Shown here: positions 44,369 to 53,503 of the stretch, one piece after another | Layout of the letters: each line of letters opens with the position of its first letter | Numbering within the stretch: position 1 is the first letter of the stretch | Program-made: the position numbers and the translations under genes | Assembly: GCF_000812865.1 (NCBI RefSeq) | Contig: NZ_JSYL01000001.1 | Span: forward strand, 434,001 to 498,000 | DNA from: Kaistella jeonii | Lineage (GTDB): Bacteria > Bacteroidota > Bacteroidia > Flavobacteriales > Weeksellaceae | Length of the DNA: 64,000 nucleotides | Direction of reading: 5' to 3' | The notes under the pieces: generated by a model | Database searches by the model: none | Told to the model about the DNA's origin: nothing | The model's input: the letters and a program-made list of their open reading frames with translations, nothing else

Positions 44369-45520
44369 TTAAATACAAACCAACTCAAATCCCGACGCCC
44401 GTCCCAAAGCATTTTTGCCGAAGCGGTTTTTCATGCGATCCATGGCTTGGTAAAGATTCATCAGTTCTTCGCTGTCTTCAAATAAATTCATTTGATAGGT
44501 TCCGTGAACGAGATTCGTAAACCGTAAACCGACCAATCGCAATCGCATTCTTCGCGTGTAGAGTTTCTCGAATAAATCTAAAGCAACTCTTGCCAAAGTG
44601 TGATCAATAGAAGTATAAGAGATTTTACACTGTTTAGTTTCAGTATCGAAATTGGCATATCTTATTTTTAAAACAACGGTGGAAGTCAGCCATTTTTCTT
44701 TTCTAAGTTGATAAGCCAACGATTCTGCCATCGCAGAAATTAATCTTTTCAATTCAAAAATATCCATTGTGTCATTCGTAAAAGTATGTTCGCTGGAGAG
44801 TGATTTTCTTTCGGAATAAGGAACAACCGGAGTTAAATCAATTCCGTTAGCTTTTTTCCAAAGTTCGCCCCCATTTTTACCAATTATTTGCTGTAAAACT
44901 AAAACAGGCATTTCGGATAAAGTCTGAATGGTTCGAATTCCGACGCGGGAAAGTAATTGAAAAGTTACGTCGCCAACCATTGGAATTTTGCGCACCGACA
45001 AGGGATTTAGGAAAGGTTTTATATTTTGAGCCGGAATATCTAATCTTCCAACAGGTTTCGATTCTCCGGTTCCTATTTTGGAAACCGTCTTATTCGTGGA
45101 TAAAGCGAAACTGATTGGTAATCCTGTATTTTTCGTGACGGAATCTGCAATTTCTTTGGTCCATTGATAACATCCAAAAAACTGATCCATTCCTGAAAGA
45201 TCCATATAAAATTCATCGATGCTGGCTTTTTCTAAAACGGGAACTTTTTCCTGAATAATTTCGGTGACTTCTTTTGAAAATTTGGAGTAACGTTCATAGT
45301 CGCCACGGATCACTTTTGCTTCAGGACATAACCTTAAAGCCATCTTAATAGGCATCGCAGAACGCACGCCAAAATAACGTGCTTCATAGGAGCAAGACGC
45401 TACTACTCCACGATCGCCACCTCCTATGATGACGGGAATTCCGTTCAGTTTTGATTCCTGTAACCTTTCACATGACACAAAAAAAGTGTCCAGATCCATA
45501 TGTGCAATTGCTCGATTCAT
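44369..45520 (-). CDS. dinB: Y-family DNA polymerase (DinB/Pol IV-like)
   Basis: 383 aa translesion polymerase. Catalytic acids D9 and D11 in HMDLDTFF and D102-E103 in ASIDEF. Lys/Arg fingers in SCSYEARYFGVRSAMP. Thumb and little-finger domains follow, and the C terminus has a beta-clamp motif QMNLFED. The start ATG directly follows the -7 box, so the mRNA may be nearly leaderless. It is divergent from the S24 regulator across a 62-bp operator region, the typical arrangement for damage-induced control. dnaE2 follows on the same strand. Confidence 0.93.
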   Translation of the reverse strand: MNRAIAHMDLDTFFVSCERLQESKLNGIPVIIGGGDRGVVASCSYEARYFGVRSAMPIKMALRLCPEAKVIRGDYERYSKFSKEVTEIIQEKVPVLEKASIDEFYMDLSGMDQFFGCYQWTKEIADSVTKNTGLPISFALSTNKTVSKIGTGESKPVGRLDIPAQNIKPFLNPLSVRKIPMVGDVTFQLLSRVGIRTIQTLSEMPVLVLQQIIGKNGGELWKKANGIDLTPVVPYSERKSLSSEHTFTNDTMDIFELKRLISAMAESLAYQLRKEKWLTSTVVLKIRYANFDTETKQCKISYTSIDHTLARVALDLFEKLYTRRMRLRLVGLRFTNLVHGTYQMNLFEDSEELMNLYQAMDRMKNRFGKNALGRASGFELVCI

Positions 45521-45572
45521 AGGTACAAACTTAGTACGATTTATATCAATTTTTTGTACCTTTGTTGATATA
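45521..45572. promoter_or_regulatory. divergent dinB / S24 regulator promoter-operator
   Basis: Minus-strand -7 box TAAGTTTG (plus 45526-45533) for dinB and plus-strand -7 box TACCTTTG (45557-45564) for the regulator, both perfect TAnnTTTG. Inverted repeat 1: AGGTACAAA (45521-45529) with TTTGTACCT (45553-45561), each half covering part of one -7 box. Inverted repeat 2: TATATCAA (45542-45549) with TTGATATA (45565-45572). This layout would let one repressor close both promoters. Confidence 0.65.
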
Positions 45573-45582
45573 ATTTATAGCA

Positions 45583-46344
45583 ATGTCAATTTTATCAGAA
45601 AACATGCGGTATTTGAGAGCTCAGCAAAAATACGCGCAACAAAAAACCGCCGACGATCTTTTAATCACCCGCGGTCGGTATGCGAAATATGAAGATGGCG
45701 CCACAGAACCGCCGATTGAAATCCTGATCCGAATGTCTAAATATTATCGGGTAAGTATCGATTTACTCGTGGGAATGGATGTGCGAAAATATTCCTTAGA
45801 CAAGATGATGAAGCTTCCCGATAACCGCGTTATTCTTCCGATCATGGTGGATGAAAAAGGGGAAAATAAGATAGAAATTATTCCGGAAAAAGCACAAATG
45901 GGTTATCTTCAAGGATACAGCGATCCGGAATATATTGAAAAGTTGCAAACCATTTCTTTGCCTTTTTTGAGAAACGGAAAGTTTCGGGCTTTTCCCGCAA
46001 GTGGAGATTCGATGCCGCCTTTTAAAAATGGAACATACATCGTGGGGAAATATGTGGAAAATGTGAATGATCTGAAAAGCAATAAAACTTATATTTTTAT
46101 CACTCAAAATGAAGGTGTTGTTTATAAAAGATTTGAAAAGAAAACTTCGAGAAATATTACCGTGAGTTCGGATAATCCGCTGTATAAACCTTATGATATT
46201 AAACTATCGGATCTGGTGGAAATTTGGGAATATTCCTGTAGTATTAATACGGTAGAATTTGAGACGGAGACTTTGGATATGATGACGGTGAAGGAGATGT
46301 TTTTGAGTTTGAAGAAGGAGATTGATTTGATAAAGAGAAAATAA
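45583..46344 (+). CDS. XRE-HTH / S24 peptidase LexA-like regulator
   Basis: 253 aa. The N-terminal XRE helix-turn-helix covers about residues 5-62 (KTADDLLITRGRYAKYEDG). The C-terminal S24 peptidase domain has catalytic S143 in SGDSMPP and K182 in GVVYKRF, so self-cleavage is possible. The region where LexA-type proteins are cut reads K-A-Q-M106-G107-Y-L; many relatives, as I recall, have A-G there. The gene is divergent from dinB with shared operators, so it probably represses the DinB/DnaE2 cassette and itself until DNA damage. Confidence 0.9.
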   Translation: MSILSENMRYLRAQQKYAQQKTADDLLITRGRYAKYEDGATEPPIEILIRMSKYYRVSIDLLVGMDVRKYSLDKMMKLPDNRVILPIMVDEKGENKIEIIPEKAQMGYLQGYSDPEYIEKLQTISLPFLRNGKFRAFPASGDSMPPFKNGTYIVGKYVENVNDLKSNKTYIFITQNEGVVYKRFEKKTSRNITVSSDNPLYKPYDIKLSDLVEIWEYSCSINTVEFETETLDMMTVKEMFLSLKKEIDLIKRK

Positions 46345-46557
46345 GAAACTTAACTTTTAGAATTTTTCAACATTAAGATGATGAAGGTTTTGAGATAGGT
46401 TAAGTTTTCCTGCGGGAAATTAAGGTGGATGGAAATTCGTTAATTCGTGGCTTAAGATTAGAGTTTTGGTAGGAGATTTGATAGTTTTTTTAACACAAAT
46501 TGTACTAATTTTTTACACTAATTTCACGGATAATTGGTGTGTAAATTTTAAATAAAA

Positions 46558-46589
46558 AACCTCCCAAATTCAATATGATTTGAGAGGTT
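46558..46589 (-). terminator. intrinsic terminator of the VCBS/ASPIC protein gene
   Basis: AACCTC-T-CAAAT against ATTTG-GGAGGTT (12-bp stem with one wobble) on the minus strand, then TTTTTATTT. An 18-bp direct repeat (TAATTGGTGTG...) flanks it at 46531 and 46589. Confidence 0.8.
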
Positions 46590-46640
46590 AATTGGTGTGA
46601 AATTTATAATTTACTATACTTCAAAAATAATTTAAAACTA

Positions 46641-48422
46641 CTATTTTGTGATGATCAATTTCTGGGAAGTTTTGTCAGTGTTATTGGCAGCAGAAATGAT
46701 ATAAACTCCAGGTGCTAATAATCCAAGGTTCACTAATTTACTTTTTCCACTTTCTAAATTAATTTTCAGGCTTTTAATTCGTTGACCAACATAATTGGTT
46801 ACGATTAAATCATAGTTCCCACTTTTCATCGATTTAACATTTACATTTCCATCAGATTTTGCAGGGTTTGGATAAATTGAAAGAGATTTTGAATTTGTAT
46901 TTTCCGTAGTTGCTAAAGTAGCAGCCTCTACAATATTGTAGATCTGATTCTTCGCAGGATTGGTAATTGTTTGTTTAATTCCTGAAGGCCAAAAAATTTC
47001 AATTTTATCAATCGCAGTTGCGGTTCCAAGACCAAAAGTTTGAACGAGCGTACTACCGGTATATTCACCTGAAGCGGAAGAAACCTGTCGCGTTTGAACT
47101 TTTCCATTCGCATAACAAACTACTCGCGCACCAATCCCGGAACGGTTAGATTGCACTCCTTGCAAACGCAAACTGATCCAATTATTGGTACCGCCATTAT
47201 TTTTATAAAGTCCGTGAACAATTGTTGTAGAATAAGAAGGCGTAAAAATATCGGGATAACCATCATTATTATAATCAGAAATGGTAGAACAATAATCCCG
47301 AATTGGGGTCGTGGTTGCATCATCGGTCGCTTGATTGGTAAAGGTATCATCGCCATTATTGAGGTACAATTTATTCAGACGTTTTTGGCTGCTTCCATTA
47401 TTTGAAACAGTAAGATCCAAAAAACCATCGTTATTAATGTCGAGCCAGGCGGAACCAAAACCAGAGCCACCATCAATAGACGGAAGTGCATTAACAACTT
47501 CGAAATTCCCACCGCCCAAATTTTTGTAAAGGAAATTATGTTTGATATCGGCAAAATCATTCACCGTCATAAAAAGATCCATCAAACCATCATTATTGTA
47601 ATCTCCCCAGGAACTTCCTTGTGAAGCCGATGCATCATTTGCGATGAGAGACGTCGTATTCTTCGTGAATGTACCGTCGCCGTTATTGTGATAAAGACAG
47701 TTATTTTGACCCGGCAAAGCATTATTAAAATAATTCACCACGTACATATCCTGAAAACCATCATTGTCATAATCAACCCAGGAAGCGCTGTACGTATTAA
47801 AGTCGTCGGTAACAATAGCACCTGTCGTAATTTTAGTAAAAGTTCCGTTCCCATTGTTGTGATACAAACGATTTGGCTGTTCAAAATTCGCAACGTAAAG
47901 ATCTAAAAAACCATCGTTGTCATAATCTGCCCAAGCTGCGCCCAAAGACCAATCCTGATCAGTTACAATATCACCTTCCATTATTCTGGTGAAAACGCCG
48001 TTTCCATCATTTCGATATAAAAAATTGACAGATTGTGCGGCACCACTATTTCCGCTGTTACAAATAAACAGATCTATATTCCCGTCATTGTTATAATCTC
48101 CCCAAGTGCAGGCAATTGAAGGTCCGATCGTGGTATAAATTACGTTATCTGTTTTTGTGGTAAAAGTTCCGTCGCCATTATTTACAAATAAAGTGCTGCC
48201 GCCATCAATAGTTCCAACAATTAAAACATCATCAAATCCATCGCCGTTGTAATCGGCAAATGAGGCACTATACGTTTTAATTCGAGTATCTGGCAGTGTT
48301 CCGGTGTTTATTTTAGTAAAATATTGAGCACTCAAAGAAGAAGCAGACAAAAAACTGATCATCATACCACACAACAGAGCGTTGCGACTTTTCTGAAACT
48401 TAAATAAGGAGTTTTTTTTCAT
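46641..48422 (-). CDS. T9SS-exported VCBS-repeat protein with ASPIC/UnbV domain
   Basis: 593 aa. A signal peptide (to about SAQ34) is followed by at least six VCBS/FG-GAP repeats such as ADYNGDGFDDVLIVG, DYNNDGNIDLFICN and DYDNDGFLDLYVAN, each with an Asp-rich calcium loop. An ASPIC/UnbV domain follows (NNWISLRLQGVQSNRSGIGARV, GTATAIDKIEIFWPSG). The C-terminal 80 residues are a type A T9SS sorting domain (LSIYPNPAKSDGNVNV ... GVYIISA). Expected at the cell surface or secreted; the ligand is unknown. Transcribed alone. Confidence 0.92.
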   Translation of the reverse strand: MKKNSLFKFQKSRNALLCGMMISFLSASSLSAQYFTKINTGTLPDTRIKTYSASFADYNGDGFDDVLIVGTIDGGSTLFVNNGDGTFTTKTDNVIYTTIGPSIACTWGDYNNDGNIDLFICNSGNSGAAQSVNFLYRNDGNGVFTRIMEGDIVTDQDWSLGAAWADYDNDGFLDLYVANFEQPNRLYHNNGNGTFTKITTGAIVTDDFNTYSASWVDYDNDGFQDMYVVNYFNNALPGQNNCLYHNNGDGTFTKNTTSLIANDASASQGSSWGDYNNDGLMDLFMTVNDFADIKHNFLYKNLGGGNFEVVNALPSIDGGSGFGSAWLDINNDGFLDLTVSNNGSSQKRLNKLYLNNGDDTFTNQATDDATTTPIRDYCSTISDYNNDGYPDIFTPSYSTTIVHGLYKNNGGTNNWISLRLQGVQSNRSGIGARVVCYANGKVQTRQVSSASGEYTGSTLVQTFGLGTATAIDKIEIFWPSGIKQTITNPAKNQIYNIVEAATLATTENTNSKSLSIYPNPAKSDGNVNVKSMKSGNYDLIVTNYVGQRIKSLKINLESGKSKLVNLGLLAPGVYIISAANNTDKTSQKLIITK

Positions 48423-48561
48423 AATATTTTTTTTTAATTTGGTAATAAAATATAGCAGATCATAAAGTATAATTAATTAGATCTTTACTGGCGAAGTTAA
48501 TTTATTTGTTTGCTCTGTGTAAGCGTATTTTTACGTGATTTTAAAGTTTCTGTTTTCCCTT

Positions 48562-48954
48562 TTATTTTAAGTCGGAAGGAAAATAGAACCCGTCATTCAT
48601 TACTGCATGATAAGCATCCTTAATTTCTTTAAGACTTGGTGGTTTAGGAAGTAAACCTTTTATACCAGCATTTTTAGCTTCTTGTACATATTTATTCTCA
48701 CTAAACATTGTAAGAATAATAATGCGCAGTGTTGGTTTTTTGGCGAGTGCGATTATTGCTGTTTCAATTCCATTCCGTTCTGATATTCTACTATCGATAA
48801 GCACCAGATCCGGGGAAAGAAGATTTAGATCATCGATAAATTTAAAGCTGCTATCGATCTCGTTAATTTCTATTTGTCCCGGAATTTCCTGTAACATTAA
48901 ACGCAAGCTCTGTCGAAAACTAGCATGATGGTCCACAATTACAATTTTTGTCAT
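48562..48954 (-). CDS. stand-alone receiver domain protein
   Basis: 130 aa, just a REC domain with no output domain. Phospho-acceptor D54 in DLVLIDSRISERNG and Lys in GLLPKPP. The metal-binding pair is D8-H9 (VDHH) instead of the usual D-D, and the D54 loop lacks the MP motif, so phosphorylation may be weak or absent. It lies 132 bases downstream of a NarL-type regulator on the same strand, in the second two-component cluster. It may be a phosphate sink or an interaction partner. Confidence 0.85.
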   Translation of the reverse strand: MTKIVIVDHHASFRQSLRLMLQEIPGQIEINEIDSSFKFIDDLNLLSPDLVLIDSRISERNGIETAIIALAKKPTLRIIILTMFSENKYVQEAKNAGIKGLLPKPPSLKEIKDAYHAVMNDGFYFPSDLK

Positions 48955-49086
48955 TCAACTCATTTTATAAAGGATGAAATTAGGGTAAAAAGTGGATGTG
49001 AGACAGCGTAAAAATACCTGATGTGAAGAACAAGTTTATCAGATATTTGTTGAAAAAAAACTTAAAAAAAGCTAAGAAATCTTTTT

Positions 49087-49743
49087 TTACACGATCGTCA
49101 ATTTATTTCTGATGGCATAAATTACGAGATCAACAACATTTCGCGTAGCAGTTTTAGCGATAAGATTAGCACGATGTCCTTCTACTGTTCGTTTACTTAT
49201 AAATAATTTATCAGCAATTTCCTGTGTAGATAGACCATTGACAATATATTGTAAAACATCAAGTTCCCGCTCAGTAAGACGCTCATTTAAATCCTCCAGA
49301 AAAATGCCTGAAGATTCCGCAGGATCAAACTCTGCAATTTCGCCGAGTAATTGCGGTGAAAAATAAGTTTTACCCCCGTTCAAGCTATTTATTGCAAACT
49401 CCAATTCAGATTTACCGATACTTTTTAGGATAAATCCACTCGCTCCAGCTTCTGCCATAAGCCGAAGATATTTCAAGTCGCTAAACATGGTGAGCGCCAT
49501 TATTTTTAAATCGGGATATTTTTGGATCGCTTCTTTTGTTGCATCCACTCCGTTCATAACCGGCATTTTAATATCAATCAAAACAAGATCTGGAGTCATC
49601 GTGGTCAGAAGTTGCAGAAATTCCTGCCCGTTGGTCGCTTCTCCAATGACTTTAAACTGACTGCATTCGTTAATCATTAAACGCAGTCCCTTCAAAAAAA
49701 TCGTATGGTCATCTACCAAAATTATTTTAATAATGTCTGTCAT
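49087..49743 (-). CDS. NarL/LuxR-type response regulator
   Basis: 218 aa. REC domain with the D11-D12 pair, phospho-acceptor D57 in DLVLIDIKMPVMNG, the Thr switch in IMALTMFSD and Lys in GFILKSIGK. LuxR-type helix-turn-helix in LTERELDVLQYIVNGLSTQ...ISKRTVEGHRANLIAKT. The start is 14 bases after the stop of the TPR-PAS kinase gene, so they form one operon and a cognate pair. Targets unknown. Confidence 0.95.
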   Translation of the reverse strand: MTDIIKIILVDDHTIFLKGLRLMINECSQFKVIGEATNGQEFLQLLTTMTPDLVLIDIKMPVMNGVDATKEAIQKYPDLKIMALTMFSDLKYLRLMAEAGASGFILKSIGKSELEFAINSLNGGKTYFSPQLLGEIAEFDPAESSGIFLEDLNERLTERELDVLQYIVNGLSTQEIADKLFISKRTVEGHRANLIAKTATRNVVDLVIYAIRNKLTIV

Positions 49744-49757
49744 ATCTTTAAGAAAGT

Positions 49758-52415
49758 TTACATTATACTTTGTTCGTTTTCTACAGCAGGTGGTAAGGTT
49801 ATATTTGTTCTGAAATATTGTCCAGGTACAGACTTAAAATTACAATGTCCATTAATAGATTTTACGCGTGAAATGATATTTGATAAGCCCAAACCTTTCG
49901 AAGGTGATAAAAGTATTTTTTGGATATCGCACCCAATTCCATTGTCAGAATAGGTGATTTTCACTTCTTTATTCGTTTTTAAAAGTGCAATTTCTATTTT
50001 ACTTGCGGAGGCGTGTTTAAGGGTATTATTAATCAATTCTGAAATAATTCTGTATAGGGCGACTTCCGTTTGCTTGGGTAAATCAGGGAAATTTTCTTCA
50101 ATTTGGAGGGCTACAGAAATGGTGTTCATTTTATTGATCTTATCTACATATACGCTTAATGCTTCAATAAGTCCAAAATCATTCAACAAATTTGGCGTAA
50201 GATTATTTGCAATTTCACGGGTACTTTTTATGGATTCAAGTAGGAGATCATCTGTCATTTTTATAAATTCCTTTTGTTCAATAGGTTTCTCCATTCGAGC
50301 AGCAATTAATTCCAAATAAATCTTCGCTGTAGATAGTAAAGGTCCTAAACCATCATGCAGATCTTCTGAAAACCGTTGTCTTTCGCGCTCTTCAGTTTCT
50401 ATGGTATTTCGCAAAATTTTCTGCTCCATTTGCTTTCTGTCGGTGATATTTCTTACGACAACAATTAATCCTGTAGATTTTCCGTTAGAATCACTGATGA
50501 TCGCAGTTCTTAGCTCGCCCGAAAAAGTGCTTCCATCTTTCCGCTGTAAAAGTATATCGGTATCTCTGTTGCTTTTTTCGGAACTTTTCAACGTGAGATT
50601 TTCGATCACTCTTAATTGATCCGTTTTCACAATCCATTCGTTGATATGGGTACCGATAATTAAACTTTCATCTGAAATCCTAAAAAGTTTTTTACTTTGC
50701 TGACTCGCAAAAACAATTAATCCCTCCGTATTTATTTTGAAAACAGCGTCCGGTGAAGCGCTAATTAATTTTCTGTATAACTCTTCACTTTCAATTAAAG
50801 CCAGTTCCGCAAGTTTTCGTTCGGTGACATCCTGAATATTTCCTTGAACTAAAATTATTTTGCCCGAATTGTCTTTCGTTAATTCCGCGTACACGCTAAT
50901 ATATTTTTCTATTGTATTATTTGATACTATTCTAAAATCGAAAACAAAATGGGAATCCAACTCACTAAATTTTTTTCGGAGAATTTCAATGAGTTTAGGA
51001 CGATCTTCTGCATGAACAGTGCGCAAAATAGTAACCCAATTCATCTCCATGTTTTTTCCCCCCAGAATAATGGGAAGTTCATGGGACCAGCTCAATTGAT
51101 CATGCACCAAATCCCAATCCCAGCTTCCAGATTTTCCGATACGTTGCGCTTCGGTAAGTTTCGATTGGTTTAAGAGCAGATCATGCGTTCTCTCATTAAC
51201 TAAAATTTCCAGTTTGGAACTGAGTTTTTTCTTCACCCTGAATCGGAAAAAGAGAATAACTACCGCGACCAAAACAAGAATGGAGAGATAAATAAACGTG
51301 TTCTTTAAACTTCGCTCTTTGGTAATCTGTAGTTTCTGCAAAGCATTTTCTTTTTCCTTTCGCTCCGTTTCGTATTTAACCTGCATTTCTGCAATGGAGT
51401 TCGTATTTTGAGTAGTGAAAATAGCGTCTTTGGTTGCTTCATATTTATTGAAATAATTATCAAACTCAGCATGATTTCCTACCGCATTGTAGTATTTTGT
51501 CATCGACCGATAACTAAAAAGCAAAATATCTTGATTTTGTAAAGTTTCAGCAACACGTAAACCTTCACTAAAATATTCAAATGCCTTCTGATAATTTTTC
51601 ATCAACAAATAGGTTTCACCAATAGAATTGGAGACATAAGAGATTTCCCAATTCCGACCCATTTCTTTATTAATGTTCAGGGCTTTTTGATCGTACTTCA
51701 AGGACTTTTCATACGCTCCGTTTTTACGGTACAAAAGGGCTAAATTGTTATAAGAACTGCTTAGTGTAGGAGAATCGTGCTGCTTTTCAAGTATTGCGAC
51801 TGATTGATTTAAAATAATATAAGCAGTGTCAATTCGATTGTTAGAAACGTACAAACTCCCCATGTTATTCAAAATGGAAGCTTCCCTTTTTTGGTCGCCT
51901 AACTTGCGTGCAAGTACTAAAGATCGTTTGTAAAATTTAAGAGCTTCCGAAACATTATTTAGATTAAAGTAAACATTCCCAATACTGTTTAAGGTATGAG
52001 CAATTTTATCAGAATCTGCCATTTTTTCCCTTATGCTTAAAGACTGGTATAAATAATCTAAAGATTTTTTGAAGTCATTTGCATAGAAATATGCGATCCC
52101 CAAATTTTGAAGCGCATCTCCTTTTTCTTTCTCCAACTTCAATTTATTTGCCAGTTCCAAAGCTTTTGTTGCATAATGCATGCTGCTGTCGGGAGACACT
52201 TTTCTGTAAGAAATACTTAAGGAATTAAAAATTGAAAATTTTTGCAGATTATCAATCGAATTTCGATTGAGTTCTTTTTTTAAACTGTCGATCACATTTC
52301 TAGAAGCCAGCGGTTTTGCTAACAAAAAATTGGTGAACACTAAAAAAAGCATCACTACCAAATTACTAAATTTCAACTTTATTAGAGATAAAAAACGTTT
52401 TATAAGTTCTTCCAC
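49758..52415 (-). CDS. TPR-PAS sensor histidine kinase (HisKA_3)
   Basis: About 885 aa from a GTG at 52415; the open frame reaches a TTG at 52463, so the start is uncertain. A membrane/signal segment (NLVVMLFLVFTNFLLAK) is followed by six to eight TPR repeats (GDALQNLGIAYFYANDFKKSLDYLYQSL, HTLNSIGNVYFNLNNVSEALKFY), a second membrane helix (IYLSILVLVAVVILFF), two PAS domains and HisKA_3 with a phospho-acceptor His in SEDLHDGLGPLLS (H703 from the TTG). The HATPase has NNTLKHASA, YSDNGIGCD and GLGLSNI. It is the partner of the NarL regulator just downstream. Confidence 0.92.
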   Translation of the reverse strand: MEELIKRFLSLIKLKFSNLVVMLFLVFTNFLLAKPLASRNVIDSLKKELNRNSIDNLQKFSIFNSLSISYRKVSPDSSMHYATKALELANKLKLEKEKGDALQNLGIAYFYANDFKKSLDYLYQSLSIREKMADSDKIAHTLNSIGNVYFNLNNVSEALKFYKRSLVLARKLGDQKREASILNNMGSLYVSNNRIDTAYIILNQSVAILEKQHDSPTLSSSYNNLALLYRKNGAYEKSLKYDQKALNINKEMGRNWEISYVSNSIGETYLLMKNYQKAFEYFSEGLRVAETLQNQDILLFSYRSMTKYYNAVGNHAEFDNYFNKYEATKDAIFTTQNTNSIAEMQVKYETERKEKENALQKLQITKERSLKNTFIYLSILVLVAVVILFFRFRVKKKLSSKLEILVNERTHDLLLNQSKLTEAQRIGKSGSWDWDLVHDQLSWSHELPIILGGKNMEMNWVTILRTVHAEDRPKLIEILRKKFSELDSHFVFDFRIVSNNTIEKYISVYAELTKDNSGKIILVQGNIQDVTERKLAELALIESEELYRKLISASPDAVFKINTEGLIVFASQQSKKLFRISDESLIIGTHINEWIVKTDQLRVIENLTLKSSEKSNRDTDILLQRKDGSTFSGELRTAIISDSNGKSTGLIVVVRNITDRKQMEQKILRNTIETEERERQRFSEDLHDGLGPLLSTAKIYLELIAARMEKPIEQKEFIKMTDDLLLESIKSTREIANNLTPNLLNDFGLIEALSVYVDKINKMNTISVALQIEENFPDLPKQTEVALYRIISELINNTLKHASASKIEIALLKTNKEVKITYSDNGIGCDIQKILLSPSKGLGLSNIISRVKSINGHCNFKSVPGQYFRTNITLPPAVENEQSIM

Positions 52416-52540
52416 AATGACTATTGATCTTTCAATATTACATAAAAAACATTCAAAGCTCAAATTTTAACATAAAATTTGTTTTGAACCTCTGCGGAAA
52501 ATGATTAAATAATGTTGTTTATTTTGGTTTATAAAGATGA

Positions 52541-52999
52541 TCAGTACTGCTCTTTCCGAAAATACTCTGATTTCTCTTCCTGGTTTTTTGTGGCCGCATC
52601 AATGGAGTGGGAAGCATGTAAATCTGCATCTTCTTCGGCTTCATCAGATAATTTTTCATAATATTTATGAATCCGATCCAGTTCTTCTTCGGTCAAATTT
52701 TCGATATTTACAATCCTATTGCTCGTGGTTTTATTGGCGGCAATTAATTCGTTCAACTTAATTTGAATGGCCTTAGAATCTTTATTTTGCGCTTTTTGAA
52801 TTAAGAAAACCATTAAAAAAGTGATAATGGTCGTTCCTATATTAATAATCAATTGCCAGGTTTCGGAATACTGAAAAACGGGACTTGTTGCAGCCCAAAT
52901 AATAACAATCGCCAAAGCGCCTAAAAATACATAATAGCTTCCTGTAAAAGTAGTTGCAGCATTAGCAAAATTTTCAAAGAAATTTTTGTTAGTACTCAT
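52541..52999 (-). CDS. low-affinity iron permease-family membrane protein
   Basis: 152 aa with two membrane helices (YYVFLGALAIVIIWAATSP, TWQLIINIGTTIITFLMVFLIQ) and a hydrophilic acidic C terminus (EEELDRIHKYYEKLSDEAEEDAD). The motif QKAQNKDSKAIQIKLNELI matches PF04120-type proteins, named after yeast Fet4 but of uncertain function in bacteria. No partner is obvious; a SemiSWEET gene follows 109 bases beyond its start on the same strand. Confidence 0.85.
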   Translation of the reverse strand: MSTNKNFFENFANAATTFTGSYYVFLGALAIVIIWAATSPVFQYSETWQLIINIGTTIITFLMVFLIQKAQNKDSKAIQIKLNELIAANKTTSNRIVNIENLTEEELDRIHKYYEKLSDEAEEDADLHASHSIDAATKNQEEKSEYFRKEQY

Positions 53000-53108
53000 T
53001 TCAACATTTTTATAATTAATTTCGACACAGAAAAAAGTTTGCCAAGATATTCTGTTTCAAAAAAATATTTATTGCTTTATTAGGACAGAAATAATTGCTA
53101 CTCTTTAG

Positions 53109-53378
53109 TTATTTACTTTTTTTGCGATAGATCAAAAAACTTATTAAAAGACAAATATTCACTAAAACAGCAAAAGCATTGGAAAGAATAATTGGCAATT
53201 CATTTTTGGTGAAACCGTACCAAACCCAAAGCGACAAACCGACGATTAAGGTACAAATCATTAATAAGGAAAGATCTTCTACGTCTTTTTCTTTTAAAAC
53301 TTTGATGAGTTGTGGCAACATTGCAACTGAGGTAATTCCACCTGCGACAAGACCTAAAATATTTTCATCCATATTCAA
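53109..53378 (-). CDS. SemiSWEET-family transporter
   Basis: 89 aa, the size of a SemiSWEET protomer with three membrane helices. The PQ-loop motif is in TSVAMLPQLIKVLKEKD (about residues 16-32); later helices are LSLLMICTLIVGLSLWVWYGF and LPIILSNAFAVLVNICLLISFLIY. It forms a sugar-translocating dimer in known members. The substrate is not known here. The gene appears to be single. Confidence 0.88.
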   Translation of the reverse strand: MNMDENILGLVAGGITSVAMLPQLIKVLKEKDVEDLSLLMICTLIVGLSLWVWYGFTKNELPIILSNAFAVLVNICLLISFLIYRKKSK

Positions 53379-53503
53379 TTATTAGAAAAACTAAATTAGG
53401 AAAAATGAGCGGAATTTTTTAGAATAAAACAGATGATCCTTCGAGAAATTTTTATTGAACAAATGATTTTTAGTGATATATTTAATGTATAAAAAATGAA
53501 AGC

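Noticed and set aside
46529-46607. Short direct repeat around the VCBS gene terminator as a transposon footprint
   Set aside because: Only about 18 bases, imperfect, with just a terminator in between; not enough to support a mobile element.
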